From Myrmaecium sp. VS I D KN 1 (lineage: Eukaryota; Ascomycota; Dothideomycetes; Valsariales; Valsariaceae): 64,000 nucleotides of DNA. The notes under the pieces are model-generated. The model searched no databases. It had not been told where the DNA came from and was given only the letters and a program-made list of their open reading frames with translations. The stretch is taken from positions 1-64,000 of the forward strand of contig JADQAV010000009.1 of the NCBI GenBank assembly GCA_019775845.1. The letters are read 5' to 3'. Numbering within the stretch: position 1 is the stretch's first letter; every line of letters starts with the position of its first letter. Both the position numbers and the translations under genes were made by a program. Below are positions 24,601-35,539 of this stretch, piece after piece.

Positions 24601-26439
24601 AAACGCATTGCGCAATGGAAAAAGCAAAAGAAGAACACCGGACGTTCCCGCCGTGCGTACGTCGGAATTCTCTCCGACCCTCTCCGACCAGCTGCAGTGC
24701 CCTCCACTGCATCTTCGTATGTACACGGAACGCGCCGGGTCACCGAACGCCGTGTTCCCTCTCTCTCGGGCACGGCCAACGAAAAAAAGGCCGCCTCGGT
24801 CGTCTCGCCTCGCCTCGCCTCCGTGAGCTCTGTCGGATCGAACGACGATCACTCCATCTCCCGCGACGGTAGGTAGAAAAAAGAAATAAAAAATAACAAA
24901 CAAGAAAAAACGCGTCCGTTGTTTTCCGACGCGACCGTTAAGGTACAGTAGTCGCTTTCCCGCTCGGGCCGTGCAAAGGAAGAAAAAAACAGGGTCACCA
25001 TCTCCGTCCCTTCCATCCACCCCTCCCTCTTCCACCCCCGGGCCCCCCTCCTTTCGGACCGTTCCAGACGGACCGCCGAGAGCGAGCAAGCGAGCGAACG
25101 TTAGGTTAGTGGGATTCGATTGAGATTAGGGGCTCGGGAAGGTTTGGTTTGGACGAAGGGGCCTCCGGTTCGTGGATCAGCTCAAACCTAGCTTCCTCCA
25201 TCCCAAAAGGGAGAGGTGCAGGGGGGGTGTTCGCAAACAAAGGTTTTGCCTGCCGGCACCGGTGGTGGAGCACGGGTTAGCAGGTAGGTAGCGAACTATT
25301 ATGCAGAGAGCGCGGCACGTGTGTGGGGGAAGAGGGATAGGCGAATGGAGGCTGCGGCGTTCGCGGCGGAGACGGGCAAAGCCACCATCTAAGTCGATTC
25401 TTTTCATTGATGATAATAAAAGAGACGAAGGAATTGGTGGGCGGGATGGTGAAGAATCCGTTACTTGTCACACTGACACCATTGCGAGAAAAGCAAGCTA
25501 AAGAAGGAAGAAAAAAAAGAAAATTTCTTCAGCGCGACGTGCTAGTGTTCACCTCCTTGCGGACTTGATAACCTACCGATTGACCCCGTGCCGGGTGAGG
25601 CCGCGCGCGTGTGCAATTGTTTATGTATCTTGTTTCATATCGTTTTCTTTGCGTCCCCATTCTCCTCCCCCCGGCTGCGTTCGAGACTTGCAGTGAATCT
25701 TCCTACCCACTCACGTAATGCACACAATCTACGCACGCACGTTCGCGCCGCCAGAGATTGAAGTTACCCGCGCTGCTGTCAAATAAAAAGCAAAGAAAAA
25801 GCAAGAGGAGAGAAAGGAGGAACCGATCACGCCGGCCCCGGCCACGACCTCGAGCCGAAGCCGAACGGGAACCTACAACGGGAACGGATACGGAACGGAA
25901 GATGGGGGAAGGGGAGGGGAGGGCAAGGAGGCGTCCCTCTCTTTTCAAGATACCCGCCGCATCCCTCCCCAACCTCGAGCACAAAACGAGCGAACGAACG
26001 AACGAACGGGCGGAAAAGCCCGTAGATTTTCATGCATGGAAGCGCATGCATGCAATCTTTTCATGCGAGATAAGGGAGGGCATCTTCCAGTCACAAGCAG
26101 TTATTTTCCTTGGTCCCTAGGGCTCCTAGTAGCAGTTCCTGTCATATCGCCCCTCCCTCCCCCAAAACAGCAAACCCACTTCGCTTCGCCCCGCCCCGCC
26201 CCCAAACCACTGCACATAAAAAAAGCATACCGGCACGCTCTGATAAGGAATGATGCCTGGGACACAGTCATAAGGACTGCGGATGCAGTGATGAACGATG
26301 AGCAGGTAGATAGCCGCCTCCCCTCCCCCACCCGGTAGGTATCTCGCATGTCGCATCCTGTCCGTGTTTCGTTCTTCTCCACACCTCATCCACGATATGG
26401 GTACTGAGGTTCTGTGGCGAGGGAGCGGGACGAGCAGTA

Positions 26440-26580
26440 GTGAGCTACTAGGTACCTACTACCTACCTAGTGGCTGAAGGTGGAGGTACTATACTAGCTA
26501 CTCGCTATATACGTATTCCGGTATAGTATACTGTACGGTACGGTATAGGGGAAGCTTACTACAGGACTATACATACCTTA
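26440..26580. repeat. TAGGTACCTA-type palindrome cluster
   Basis: A dense run of TAGGTACCTAC, CTACCTACCTAG, TAGCTA and TATACC/GGTATA palindromes spans about 140 bp. Similar smaller clusters occur at 27960-28010, 28785-28822, 33960-33990 and 34120-34210, always outside coding regions. Confidence 0.6.
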
Positions 26581-26659
26581 CCTCACAGTAAGCCCGTCGT
26601 GCTGCGCGCGCGAGCTATCACATACATTTCCCCTTTCAACCGCATCAGCCGCGCACGCG

Positions 26660-26678
26660 CACACACACACACACACAC
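26660..26678. repeat. (CA)9 microsatellite
   Basis: Nine CA units directly follow a GC/AC-rich stretch. Confidence 0.85.
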
Positions 26679-28784
26679 GGGAGCATAGGCGTAGGCGTGG
26701 GCGTTATGTGCGTTATGTGCGTGGTGTGCGTCAGTTGCGCTGCTGTGCGTGAAGGCGCATGGTGGCGGAAGAAATACATTGACGAAGGAGAAGGGCGAGA
26801 GGTAGTAGAAAGACCGAGAGGGTTAAGGATGGATTGAGGGCGTTGCAGTCGTGTCGTGTCACTGACGAATTTGACGTACACACATACATGCAGGTGTTTT
26901 GCTTTTTTTTTCTTTTTTTTTCTTTTGGACGGAATGAGCGAGGTACATGCTGCTGTATGTAGGTAATGTATGGATGGATGGACATCAGAGCAGCATGCCG
27001 CTCGGACGAGGCGCCGGCCGTGGGGCGGGGGCGGGTCTGAATATCAAACCTCCTGTACAAACACTCGTGACGAGACCATAAGAATGCAGTGCCTGCCGCT
27101 GAAGAAATCTGAGCTGAAGGATCGCCAAAAAAAAGAGAAGAAAAAAGCAAAGCAGAAGAAGAAGAACCAAGACAAGTTAACCGCCGAACCGACCTCAGCC
27201 ACCCGTTCCGAACGCGGTCGTTCGCTCCGTGATTGCAGTCCATGGATGACGGGGTGGACACAAAAAAATCCTGGCTTGGAGAACTTCACTCCCGTCATTT
27301 CAGCCTTTCGCACGGACACAGACACAGACAGGCGCCCGCTGCGCCCTGGCAGGCAGGCAGCTACCACCGTAGCCGCGCGGCGGGGAGGGATGGAGGGAAG
27401 GATAGAGGGAGGGAAGGGATGGTGGATGGGTGTGGTCGGTGGCATGTACCGTAGAGACCTGATAATATACGCTCCGTACAGAACGGAGCCTTGTTTATTT
27501 ATTTTTTTCCTTTCATTGCTGTCTCTCATCGGCGGCGGTTATTCCCGAGTGAACGCAAAACATAAACAAGAAGAGAGAAGAGAAAAAAAAAGTAAAGGTG
27601 GTTACCTGTTCCTTCATCATCAGTTGATGGGACAAGGCTGACACACACAACCTCCCCCAATCCTAGACAGAGAGAACGTGCGTGCGTGCGTGCGTGCCTG
27701 CGTCCAACCGTGAAGAAAAAATCGGGAAAAGGAACGTGCGCTGCAAGAAGCCGTCCAAATCGCATCTGCTTCTTCTCTTTCCTTACTTTTTATCCTTGAA
27801 GAGAAAGAAAAAAGAAGCAGCAACAAAAACCACCAGACACGCACCTCTAATAAACAGCGGGGCCGAAGCGAAGCGAAGCGGCTGATGAGATGGAACCTTA
27901 CCTTATGAGCTGCTGGGCTGAGCCCACTCAAGCAGAGCAGCAGTAGCAAAAGCAAAGCAAGTACCTCCCTGCATACCTAGGCTACTACCTAATAAGCTAC
28001 TTACCTAGTGAGACGGGATCGACAAGACAGATGGGACAGATGGATTAGACAGGCAGACAGGCAGACAAGACAACTTGACAAGACACGATAGAGACAGGTG
28101 ACGTGCGCGGGCGCGGGACGCAGATCCGCTGACGAATTGAACTGCCCGAGATCTTGTTTCAGGAGGATGACGGAAGCTGTGAAGTTTCTTGCGAAGGGCA
28201 CTCGGTCTTGGACGGTATGGGGAGACAGGATGTCCATAACAAACAAAAATAATAATACTCATGAGCATAGAGAAGAACAAACTGACGACATACTATGCAA
28301 ATCCCACGAAGCGGGAGGACCCGCAGCGCATGACTGCATCAACAATAACGAAAGTTAAACTCGACGTTCCTTCTGAGGGAATAATGGGAATAGTACCTTA
28401 CGGCCAGTACCGTGATGGATGATGGATGGACATGGCAGGTACGGTGGGTTGTATCAACCGCAAATCCCCACCACCCTCACCAGTAAAACAAAGCAAGAGT
28501 AAAAGCAAAAAGCACCTCATCCTCGCGCCATCCATGCCAAAGTATATTCAACGTTACAAGAATAACAGACGGAATAATGTCATAACCCAGCAAGAAAAAG
28601 GCGAAACGACAACGACATCGACGACGGCAGACGGCGGCAGAATAAATCCGCGAACCGCAGTGCAGTGCAGTGCAGTAAGTGATGATGGGCCTGGCCTGGA
28701 CCCGAGAAAGAAAAAAAGGCGTTTCAGCAAGGCGAAAGGCGAAAGGCGAATCGCCCCCTTCTCTCTCTCCCTTGTGCGTCTGTA

Positions 28785-28822
28785 ACTACCTACTAGCTAG
28801 GTACCTCCCTACCTACCTACTG
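28785..28822. repeat. TACCTA-type repeat cluster
   Basis: Contains CTACCTACTAGCTAGGTACC followed by three CTAC units. It has the same motif as the cluster at 26440-26580. Confidence 0.65.
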
Positions 28823-29966
28823 AATGAGGCCGGCCAGCCAGCAAGGTTCTCTTTCTCTGTGTATGTGAGTGTACCTTAGGCTATGTCGCGGGGGGAGGGG
28901 CGAAGGGTAACGTGTGTACAGTTCAAAGGCGGGAGGGGAGGGGATCCCGACGGGTTGGGAGAGAAAGAAGTGTACGTGTGTGTTCTGGCTTCTTCTTCTC
29001 TTTGGATAGGAGGAGGAGGACGACGACGACGACAACGACGATGGATGGCTGGATGACGACTGCCTGCCGACTGACGACTGATGGTGAACCAACCAACCCA
29101 GACCCCCGGAGAGAGGAGGAGGGAACGAATGGAAGGGGCTTGATGCGGGCGCAGCGGGGCAGGCAGGACAGACACAGACAGGGGGTGATGGATGGGTTTG
29201 CGAACGTTCAAGGTGTGAGAACGTTCAGGGTACCTTCGTATTGTAAAGTTATGGTGTGGTTCATCAAAGTTGTTATGGTAATACATGTATGTGTGTATGC
29301 TCGTCGCCTCGGAACACGACGATGTTGTGATGTGGAGAGAAGGTTGTGTGCGTGTGTGGGGACGACGCTGCGTCGCTCTGCGTTGCGGTGCTCTGGTGAG
29401 AGGATGGCGTGTGGCTTCCTTCATCCGTCATGGGTTGGTTTTGTGTGTGTTTGCGAGCGAAGAAAAAAAAGGCGTGCTCGGACGACAGGGCAGGGGGGGA
29501 TGGATGGATAGATGGAAGCGGATTAGTGGGGAGGGGTGGCTGTTCGTCCTGTTCTTCGAGGCAGTGGAGAGGGGCACAACCACCTCAACTCTGATGGGAA
29601 ACGGGCACGGCCGCCGCGGCAGGTGCAGGTGCAGGTGCAGGTTCCAGTGTGGGGACGGCCGGCCGATGACCGGGGCAGATTTTTCTTCCTTTTCGTTAGC
29701 CGCCCGATGCCAGACGATGCCAGGCGATGCCAGAGGGGGCAGCAGCAGTCAGGCAGGCCAGGGGGGACGAGGGACGCCTTACCCAAGGAGGAGAGGGGAG
29801 GGGAGACAGAGGGGGTGGCCGTAGAGGAGGGACCGGGAAGGGTTGTGTCCAAACGCAGCGCTCACGACATCCCACGTTGACGAGTTCGATGCGGTCTAGC
29901 GCAAGCTGCCTGCGAGAAGACCGGACCCTGGCCCTCCCTGGGCTGGCGATGGCGGAAGGCGGAGGG

Positions 29967-30012
29967 GGCGGATGGCGGATGGCGGATGGCTGATGGCTGA
30001 TGGCTGATGGCT
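29967..30012. repeat. 7-bp tandem repeat, six copies
   Basis: Three GGCGGAT units are followed by three GGCTGAT units and a partial copy. The two sub-types are grouped, not mixed, which suggests one substitution and then duplication. Confidence 0.9.
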
Positions 30013-30691
30013 CGCCATGGCACCCACCCCCCCTTCCCTTCCCAGAACGGCTCGCACCTGCAGGAGCAGAACGCAGCAGCAGGCAGAGGGAGCAGCAGCA
30101 GAGCCACCAGACCACCCACTCGCCCCATACAATTCTGCGTGCCTGGGCCGACGCCCACCACTGGTCCGCCTGGCTGACCCTGCCAACCCGCTGCCCCCAT
30201 CCTGCCCTGACCTGCCCTTGTCCTCCTGCCCGTGTGCTGCCCTTGTCCTGTCCTGTCCGCTGCCTGCTGCCCGCCTGCATCCCCAAGAATAAGAATCCTC
30301 ATGGCCCACCCGTCCAACTGCTTTCTGATCTCCCTCTCTCCCTCTCTCTCTCCCACCTGGAATCTTCCCCTTCATACACCACGACCACATCATCGAGTCG
30401 CTTCTTCTTCTTCCTCTTCCTCGTCTCCTTCTTCCTTCCGCTGGACACGCCCATTGGTCATCCGCCTGCTCGTTGCATGTTCCGATCGTGCCCTCCCGCT
30501 CCCTCGTCATTTTCGCTTCCGAGCACCTCTTAGCACATCACCGCCTGACTCACCAGGCCCGGCTCCACTCTTGTCCACCCCAAGACTCATACCTTGTTGA
30601 ACGGGCTGGGTATAATAAACTTCCAGCTGCCTCAATTCCTTCTTCACCACATCCGCCCCATTCCCTTACGTCGTCATCTCATCGACGCAGA

Positions 30692-30729
30692 CTCGTCCGA
30701 CGTCTCGCTCGTCCGACGTCTCGCTCGTC
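30692..30729. repeat. 16-bp tandem repeat in the ECL1 leader
   Basis: CTCGTCCGACGTCTCG is present twice with a partial third copy, about 90 bp before the ECL1-like ATG. Each unit contains the palindrome GACGTC, a CRE/bZIP-type core. Confidence 0.85.
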
Positions 30730-30815
30730 TGCCTTCGAACTTCCGCCTACTATACCACCACCAACCACCACCACACTTTGATTCAACCACAGACACATCC
30801 ACATACAATTTCACA

Positions 30816-31298
30816 ATGGCCACCGAATTGGAATGGTCTCACGACTTCTGCCTCTCCTGCGATCGTCAAATCTCAGAGGGTGCCTACTGCTCACAAGCAT
30901 GCCGCCTCGCCGACCTCGAGAAGGCTGGTAGCGCTGAACCCACCACACCCGGTCTCCACTTCTCCACCTCCGCCTCGTCGACAGCCTCCGCTGGCTCGGG
31001 CTTCTACCTCCCTCCCGCCATCAACTTCGGAGCCTACCGATCGACGTCCAAGGCCGACTCACCGCCAACAAGTCCGGGCTGCGATTCATCTGCCTCCCAC
31101 TCCTACTTCCCGAACAGCTCCTCGACCTCCCCGCCGAAGCGTTGCCTCTCCCCCTCCTCATCCCGGTCTTCGCTGTCGTCCATGTCGAGTTCGTCCAGCC
31201 AAGGGCTCTCCGCCCAGGCAGCCACCGAGCTCCGAGGCTACATGAGCTCCTTCGACCAGACCCGCGATCTCAAGAGGCGCCTGTCGACTATGGCGTAG
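30816..31298 (+). CDS. ECL1-family life-span regulatory factor
   Basis: Small protein of the Ecl1 family; fission yeast members bind zinc, extend chronological life span and respond to nutrient and metal stress. It is a single exon of 160 residues. The ATG at 30816 puts the conserved Cys cluster near the N-terminus (WSHDFCLSCDRQISEGAYCSQ, then the ACRLADLEKAG helix), as in relatives. The Cys spacing CxxC...CxxxC is the zinc-binding signature. The remainder is Ser/Pro/Thr-rich and ends with a conserved-looking helix (ELRGYMSSFDQTRDLKRRL). The same frame is open upstream to an ATG at 30594, which would add 74 low-complexity residues and is not preferred. It is the only recognised gene in about 21 kb. 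Regulation is not visible beyond CT-rich leader sequence and GACGTC sites. Confidence 0.85.
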   Translation: MATELEWSHDFCLSCDRQISEGAYCSQACRLADLEKAGSAEPTTPGLHFSTSASSTASAGSGFYLPPAINFGAYRSTSKADSPPTSPGCDSSASHSYFPNSSSTSPPKRCLSPSSSRSSLSSMSSSSSQGLSAQAATELRGYMSSFDQTRDLKRRLSTMA

Positions 31299-33472
31299 GG
31301 TGTCCACCTTGCTTGCATCGCACACGGACGCACCCCATGCCATCTCACGTCGTCACGCCTCTCCTACCACGCCTTCTTACGACCATCTTCCTGGGAACCA
31401 GTAAAAAAAATCATTTGGAGTTCACGTCTGCTTCAGCATCGGGAGGGATACCACTGTTTTATCGCAACTCGTTCTGTACAGCATCGCTTCCCTTCACACG
31501 CATTCCATCTCCGGCGCAACCGATCCACATCAAAAAAACTTCTCCATCAAAGACCTGGAAGGGCTAGACGCTTGCCTTTTTGCTTCTCCGCGTCCCTTCG
31601 CCTTTACTTTCATACGACCGAGACGACCTTTTTTCGTCGATTTCTCGAGACTTGCTTGGTTGCAACCCGAGACATAAAAAAGTGTTTTTAATTTTCTTCA
31701 CCCTTCCATCACGGCGGGACCTTCATTGGTTCCCCACTCGATATATCCGCACGTACACGTGCGCGCTCCGCCCTCCACCAGGCGGTGTCGACGTGTCCGC
31801 ATGCTGGCGATCACCGAGCTTCCACTCACATTCTTGATTCATCTTCAAGAAAAAAAGACATGTTTTATTCTACCATTGTCGAGAATTACTATTTATGTCG
31901 GGTTCACTTCAGCGGGGTGTTTTGTGATTTTTTTTCTGGGTATATGGGAAAGGGAATGGGAACCATCGGGAAAGAATTGGAGGGTTCTACGACGGCTTTT
32001 ACTTTTCTACCGTCATCTTACAATGGAGATGCACTCCAAAATCACTTCGAGATTTTATTTTTCTTCACTTCGAAATGGGTTTTCTTTTCTGCCGAGACCA
32101 TCTCCTCTTCTTCTTCTTTCTTCCCGAAAAACGAAATAAAAATCCGTTGTCCTTTCTTTTCTTTTTTCTTTTTCTTCACCCACGTGTTTGGATATGGTTG
32201 GGTTGGGATGATGTGGGGGGTTTTCGGGAGTCTCGGGCGTTTGGGAAAGGGGAGAAATGGAAGGGAAGGGAGCGGCGGGACATCGGACGGGACATCAGGG
32301 TACCGACCGGCGATGCCGGCGCACGGCCACCCACCCACCCACCACCCACCACAGGGTCCGGGGCTGGCTTGGTCGTCGGCTTCGCGCAGGTACTGTACAC
32401 GACCTGGGATGTACTGTACCAGTCGCTGGGACTTGTATTGCTGCCCTGCTGCCATGATTTATTATCTCTAAGTTATGAGCTGTGGAGCGATGTTGGTTCC
32501 CAGGCAGACAGAAGAGAATGGAAAATAAACGAAATGAGATAAATGAATACAATCCACTCATCGAAATAAACATTTATATCTGATTGAACGCGTTGAATGG
32601 TCCTTGCCTCTCTTTTCCCGGCCTCTGGCTTCTATAGAGATAGCTATCCCCTAGCCTATGTGGAGTGGAGTACATCCTGGGATGTATGAGAAGAAAGAGA
32701 GGGCGTCCACCTTTAGCTCACCTGTTTCTCTCTGTCCTCTCTCTTATTATCTCTATCTGAGCGATCCTCCCTCCCTCATCTCCTACATAATCACACTATC
32801 CACACCATTTCCTTCCCTCCTCAGCATCAGCGTGTGAGTTCACCCCGCCTTATCCCTACCCGCGACCGTCGTCATCCAACCTCCTCCTCCTCCCTCTCCT
32901 CCTCTTTCGCGGGAAAGGCGGCAGGGATGAAGGAAGGAAGGTAGGATGGAGGGGAAAGAACCCTGATCGTGACCCCGATCGTGACCCTGATCCTGAGGCC
33001 GACCCTACCTGCCTGCACGTTTGGTATCTGTCTATCTGCCTGCCTGTCTATCTGTCTGTTAAGCGCGCAACGGCGACTGGTAGGGCGGTCTTTTCCCTTT
33101 GGGGGAGGGGGGTGGGCGATTGATCGATCGATAGATAAGTAAGTAGGGAGGGAGTGATAAGGTGGTTGGGCTGCAGGGTCTATGTACTGTATTCACGAGA
33201 TACTAGGAGTACTGTATTCATCTTTCCAATCCAATCCATCCAAGGGGTATATCAACTCCTCTCTCAGTGGCTCACTTCATACTATGTATATACTATACAT
33301 ATACAGTACATATATATATCCTCATAGCAGCGCTCGAACACCGTATAGATGCCGTTAGAAGGCAAAACCACACAGCGCAGCAAGTGGTCAGGGCGTCCCC
33401 TTTCCCTTTCCCCGCATTTTCACGAACCCCAGCCAGCCAGCCCTTCGAAGGAGTAACGTCGTCATCGACCCT

Positions 33473-33492
33473 CAATCAATCAATCAATCAAT
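33473..33492. repeat. (CAAT)5 microsatellite
   Basis: Five CAAT units in a row. Confidence 0.85.
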
Positions 33493-34271
33493 CCTCGACA
33501 TCCCAGTAACTTGACTAAAGCCAAACCAAGCCTTCACCTATAACTACTAGTTACTGTGGTTATCTTTCCCTCTTCCTTATCTGCGGGGGTCGCCACAACA
33601 CCCGGCTCTCTTCCCTCTACCTATTTGTGCCTGCTCAACACAGCCACCACCCCTCTCCCTCCCCTCTACTGTGTTTCGCTTTTGCCGCGCACGGCGCGGT
33701 TCGGTGTCGTGGATGACCTCACCCGGGGTGTATGTATGTATGAGGCGTGATGATGGATACTAGGTAGTGGTGTGTGATTGGAGGGCACGCGTGACCGGTG
33801 TCATCATCACTATCACTGCCACTCTTTATCCACGTCTTTTGCATCTTCGGGTCACGGGTACCTTGGCCAGCCAGCGAGGATGGTGGCGGCTGGATGGTGG
33901 CTAGCTGGTGGCTGGGGATGGGGTGTGAATAGCAGGATGGTTAGGGCGGCGAGGTGGGGTGTAGAGGGAGATAGGTAAGTAAGGTAGGTCAGGTGGACGA
34001 TGTCGGTTGTGATAGTGATTCCGCGGGTTTGTTTCATTGTTTCTTTCACGTAGATCAAGGCGTGACTTTGATCCTAAGTAGCTGGGCGACTCTTGAGCAC
34101 CTTTCTTGATTGCTTTGGACTGCGTAGATAGGTAGGTACGTAACTCCCTGTAACTCCCTGCGCGGTTTCGCCCGTCGAGTACGCCCAGCCTAGCGCTGTA
34201 TAGCTACCTATTTACTTGCTTTACGTCTTTTGTCATCGATACTGGTACAGTAGATGCGAAGAACAGTCCAG

Positions 34272-34310
34272 ACCACCACCACCACCACCACCACCACCAC
34301 CACCACCACC
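34272..34310. repeat. (ACC)13 microsatellite
   Basis: Thirteen perfect ACC units. In one frame they would read as polyproline, but the surrounding frame has no gene features. Confidence 0.9.
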
Positions 34311-35131
34311 ACTGCCACCGCGTTCCTGGCGATGGCGTGCTTTCCATCTGTGGTACCATAGTCTACCTATCCCGCTCCGCTTCCGGTGTTTCCCTATGTA
34401 CCGTGGCTCTGAGTTCGAGGTGAGTAAAGTATGTATCTTTCCCTTTCTTTTCCGTATTCGGTTCTTTCCTTCTTACTACCAATGGACTCACCTTCTTGGT
34501 TCCGTAGCTGGTTACTCACCTTGTCGTGATGTTCTTTTCCATTTTGTTTATCTTTTATTCACTTTTATTTACACGGTTCGTTCAATCCGCTTCCTCTTTG
34601 TCCCAGCATCGAAACAACGAGCCATCAGCCATGGTCTGGGCCAGCCATACCCGTCATAAATCCCTCCTACGCGCACCGCACTTCCCCCTTGCCCCTGGCG
34701 GCTTCTTTTCCATTGGGGAAGAACGAACCATGGTCCCCCAAAGGGACGGCGATCGGCCTTGTTCGCCGAGGAGAAGGCTGAGGGACACCTCAGGGCAGAC
34801 AGGTTCCCTTTACCTCCTCCCGTCTTTGCCGAGGCCAGCCAAACAAGATTCGAGAGCCTGAGTACCTTTCTTCCTCAACAAAGCAGAAAAAGAAAAGAAT
34901 GCACCACCAGCCGTCTGTGCCGTGTCTACATAGAGAACGTTCGAGACGGCCGATCGGTCGGTCCCAGCCCTCCCTTTCCCTAGCTATGTGGTGGTACAGA
35001 TTACCGAAACGTCCCCGTTCGAAACGAATCGTTCTTCTTCGCGGCGGCGGCGGGAACGAGCTGCGGTATCTTGTGTCGCGCGGGCGCGGGCGTTGATGGG
35101 CGAAAAAGCCAAGGATGGGTGATGCGATGAT

Positions 35132-35166
35132 GGCATGAGGCATGAGGCATGAGGCATGAGGCATGA
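35132..35166. repeat. 7-bp tandem repeat, five copies
   Basis: Five perfect GGCATGA units, followed by a degenerate copy. Confidence 0.9.
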
Positions 35167-35500
35167 AGTATGAGGTGCGACGGACGGAGTGGAGGGAAGG
35201 GAAGGGAAGAGCCGTTTGTTGTGATTGCCTCGGAGCTGCATGGTAGAATGCGTGGGTGGACGTAAGGCAAGAGAGCGAAAGGGGGTGTACGTATGGTGTC
35301 GCTGCCTTGAGAGTGGTGGTGGACAGGCATCTTCGCATTCCACCTGCCTGCAAGACGCATTAATTCATGCGCTGCAGGAGGGAGCACCTCATCTTCCGTC
35401 GTGGCACCCAACCTATACGGATTTCACCTGTTGCTCCCATCTCCGGACCGCGGTTTTGCGAATCTCGTCTCTGCCTCTCTTTCGTTTCTTTTCGTTGCCT

Positions 35501-35539
35501 TTTTTCTTTCTTTCTTTCTTTCTTTCTCTTTCTTTTTGT
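35501..35539. repeat. TTTC-rich microsatellite
   Basis: Repeated TTTC units with small interruptions make a pyrimidine-only stretch. Confidence 0.8.

Larger units (their letters stand above)
17856..30815. other. Gene-poor block, about 13.0 kb, upstream of the ECL1-like gene
   Basis: No protein family, tRNA, rRNA or transposon recognised on either strand. The longest open frames (about 260 codons) are low in complexity, overlap on both strands and lack domain motifs. Composition is mixed, with alternating purine- and pyrimidine-rich stretches, short A/T runs and many microsatellites. It is not the AT-rich sequence left by RIP. TAGGTACCTA-like clusters occur near 26440-26580, 27960-28010 and 28785-28822. 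The final kilobase is C/T-rich and probably contains the ECL1 promoter and leader. A long non-coding transcript or a many-exon gene of unknown family cannot be excluded. Confidence 0.6.

Noticed and set aside
29967-35166. 7-bp tandem repeats considered as a CRISPR-like array
   Set aside because: Units are contiguous with no spacers; eukaryotic microsatellites.
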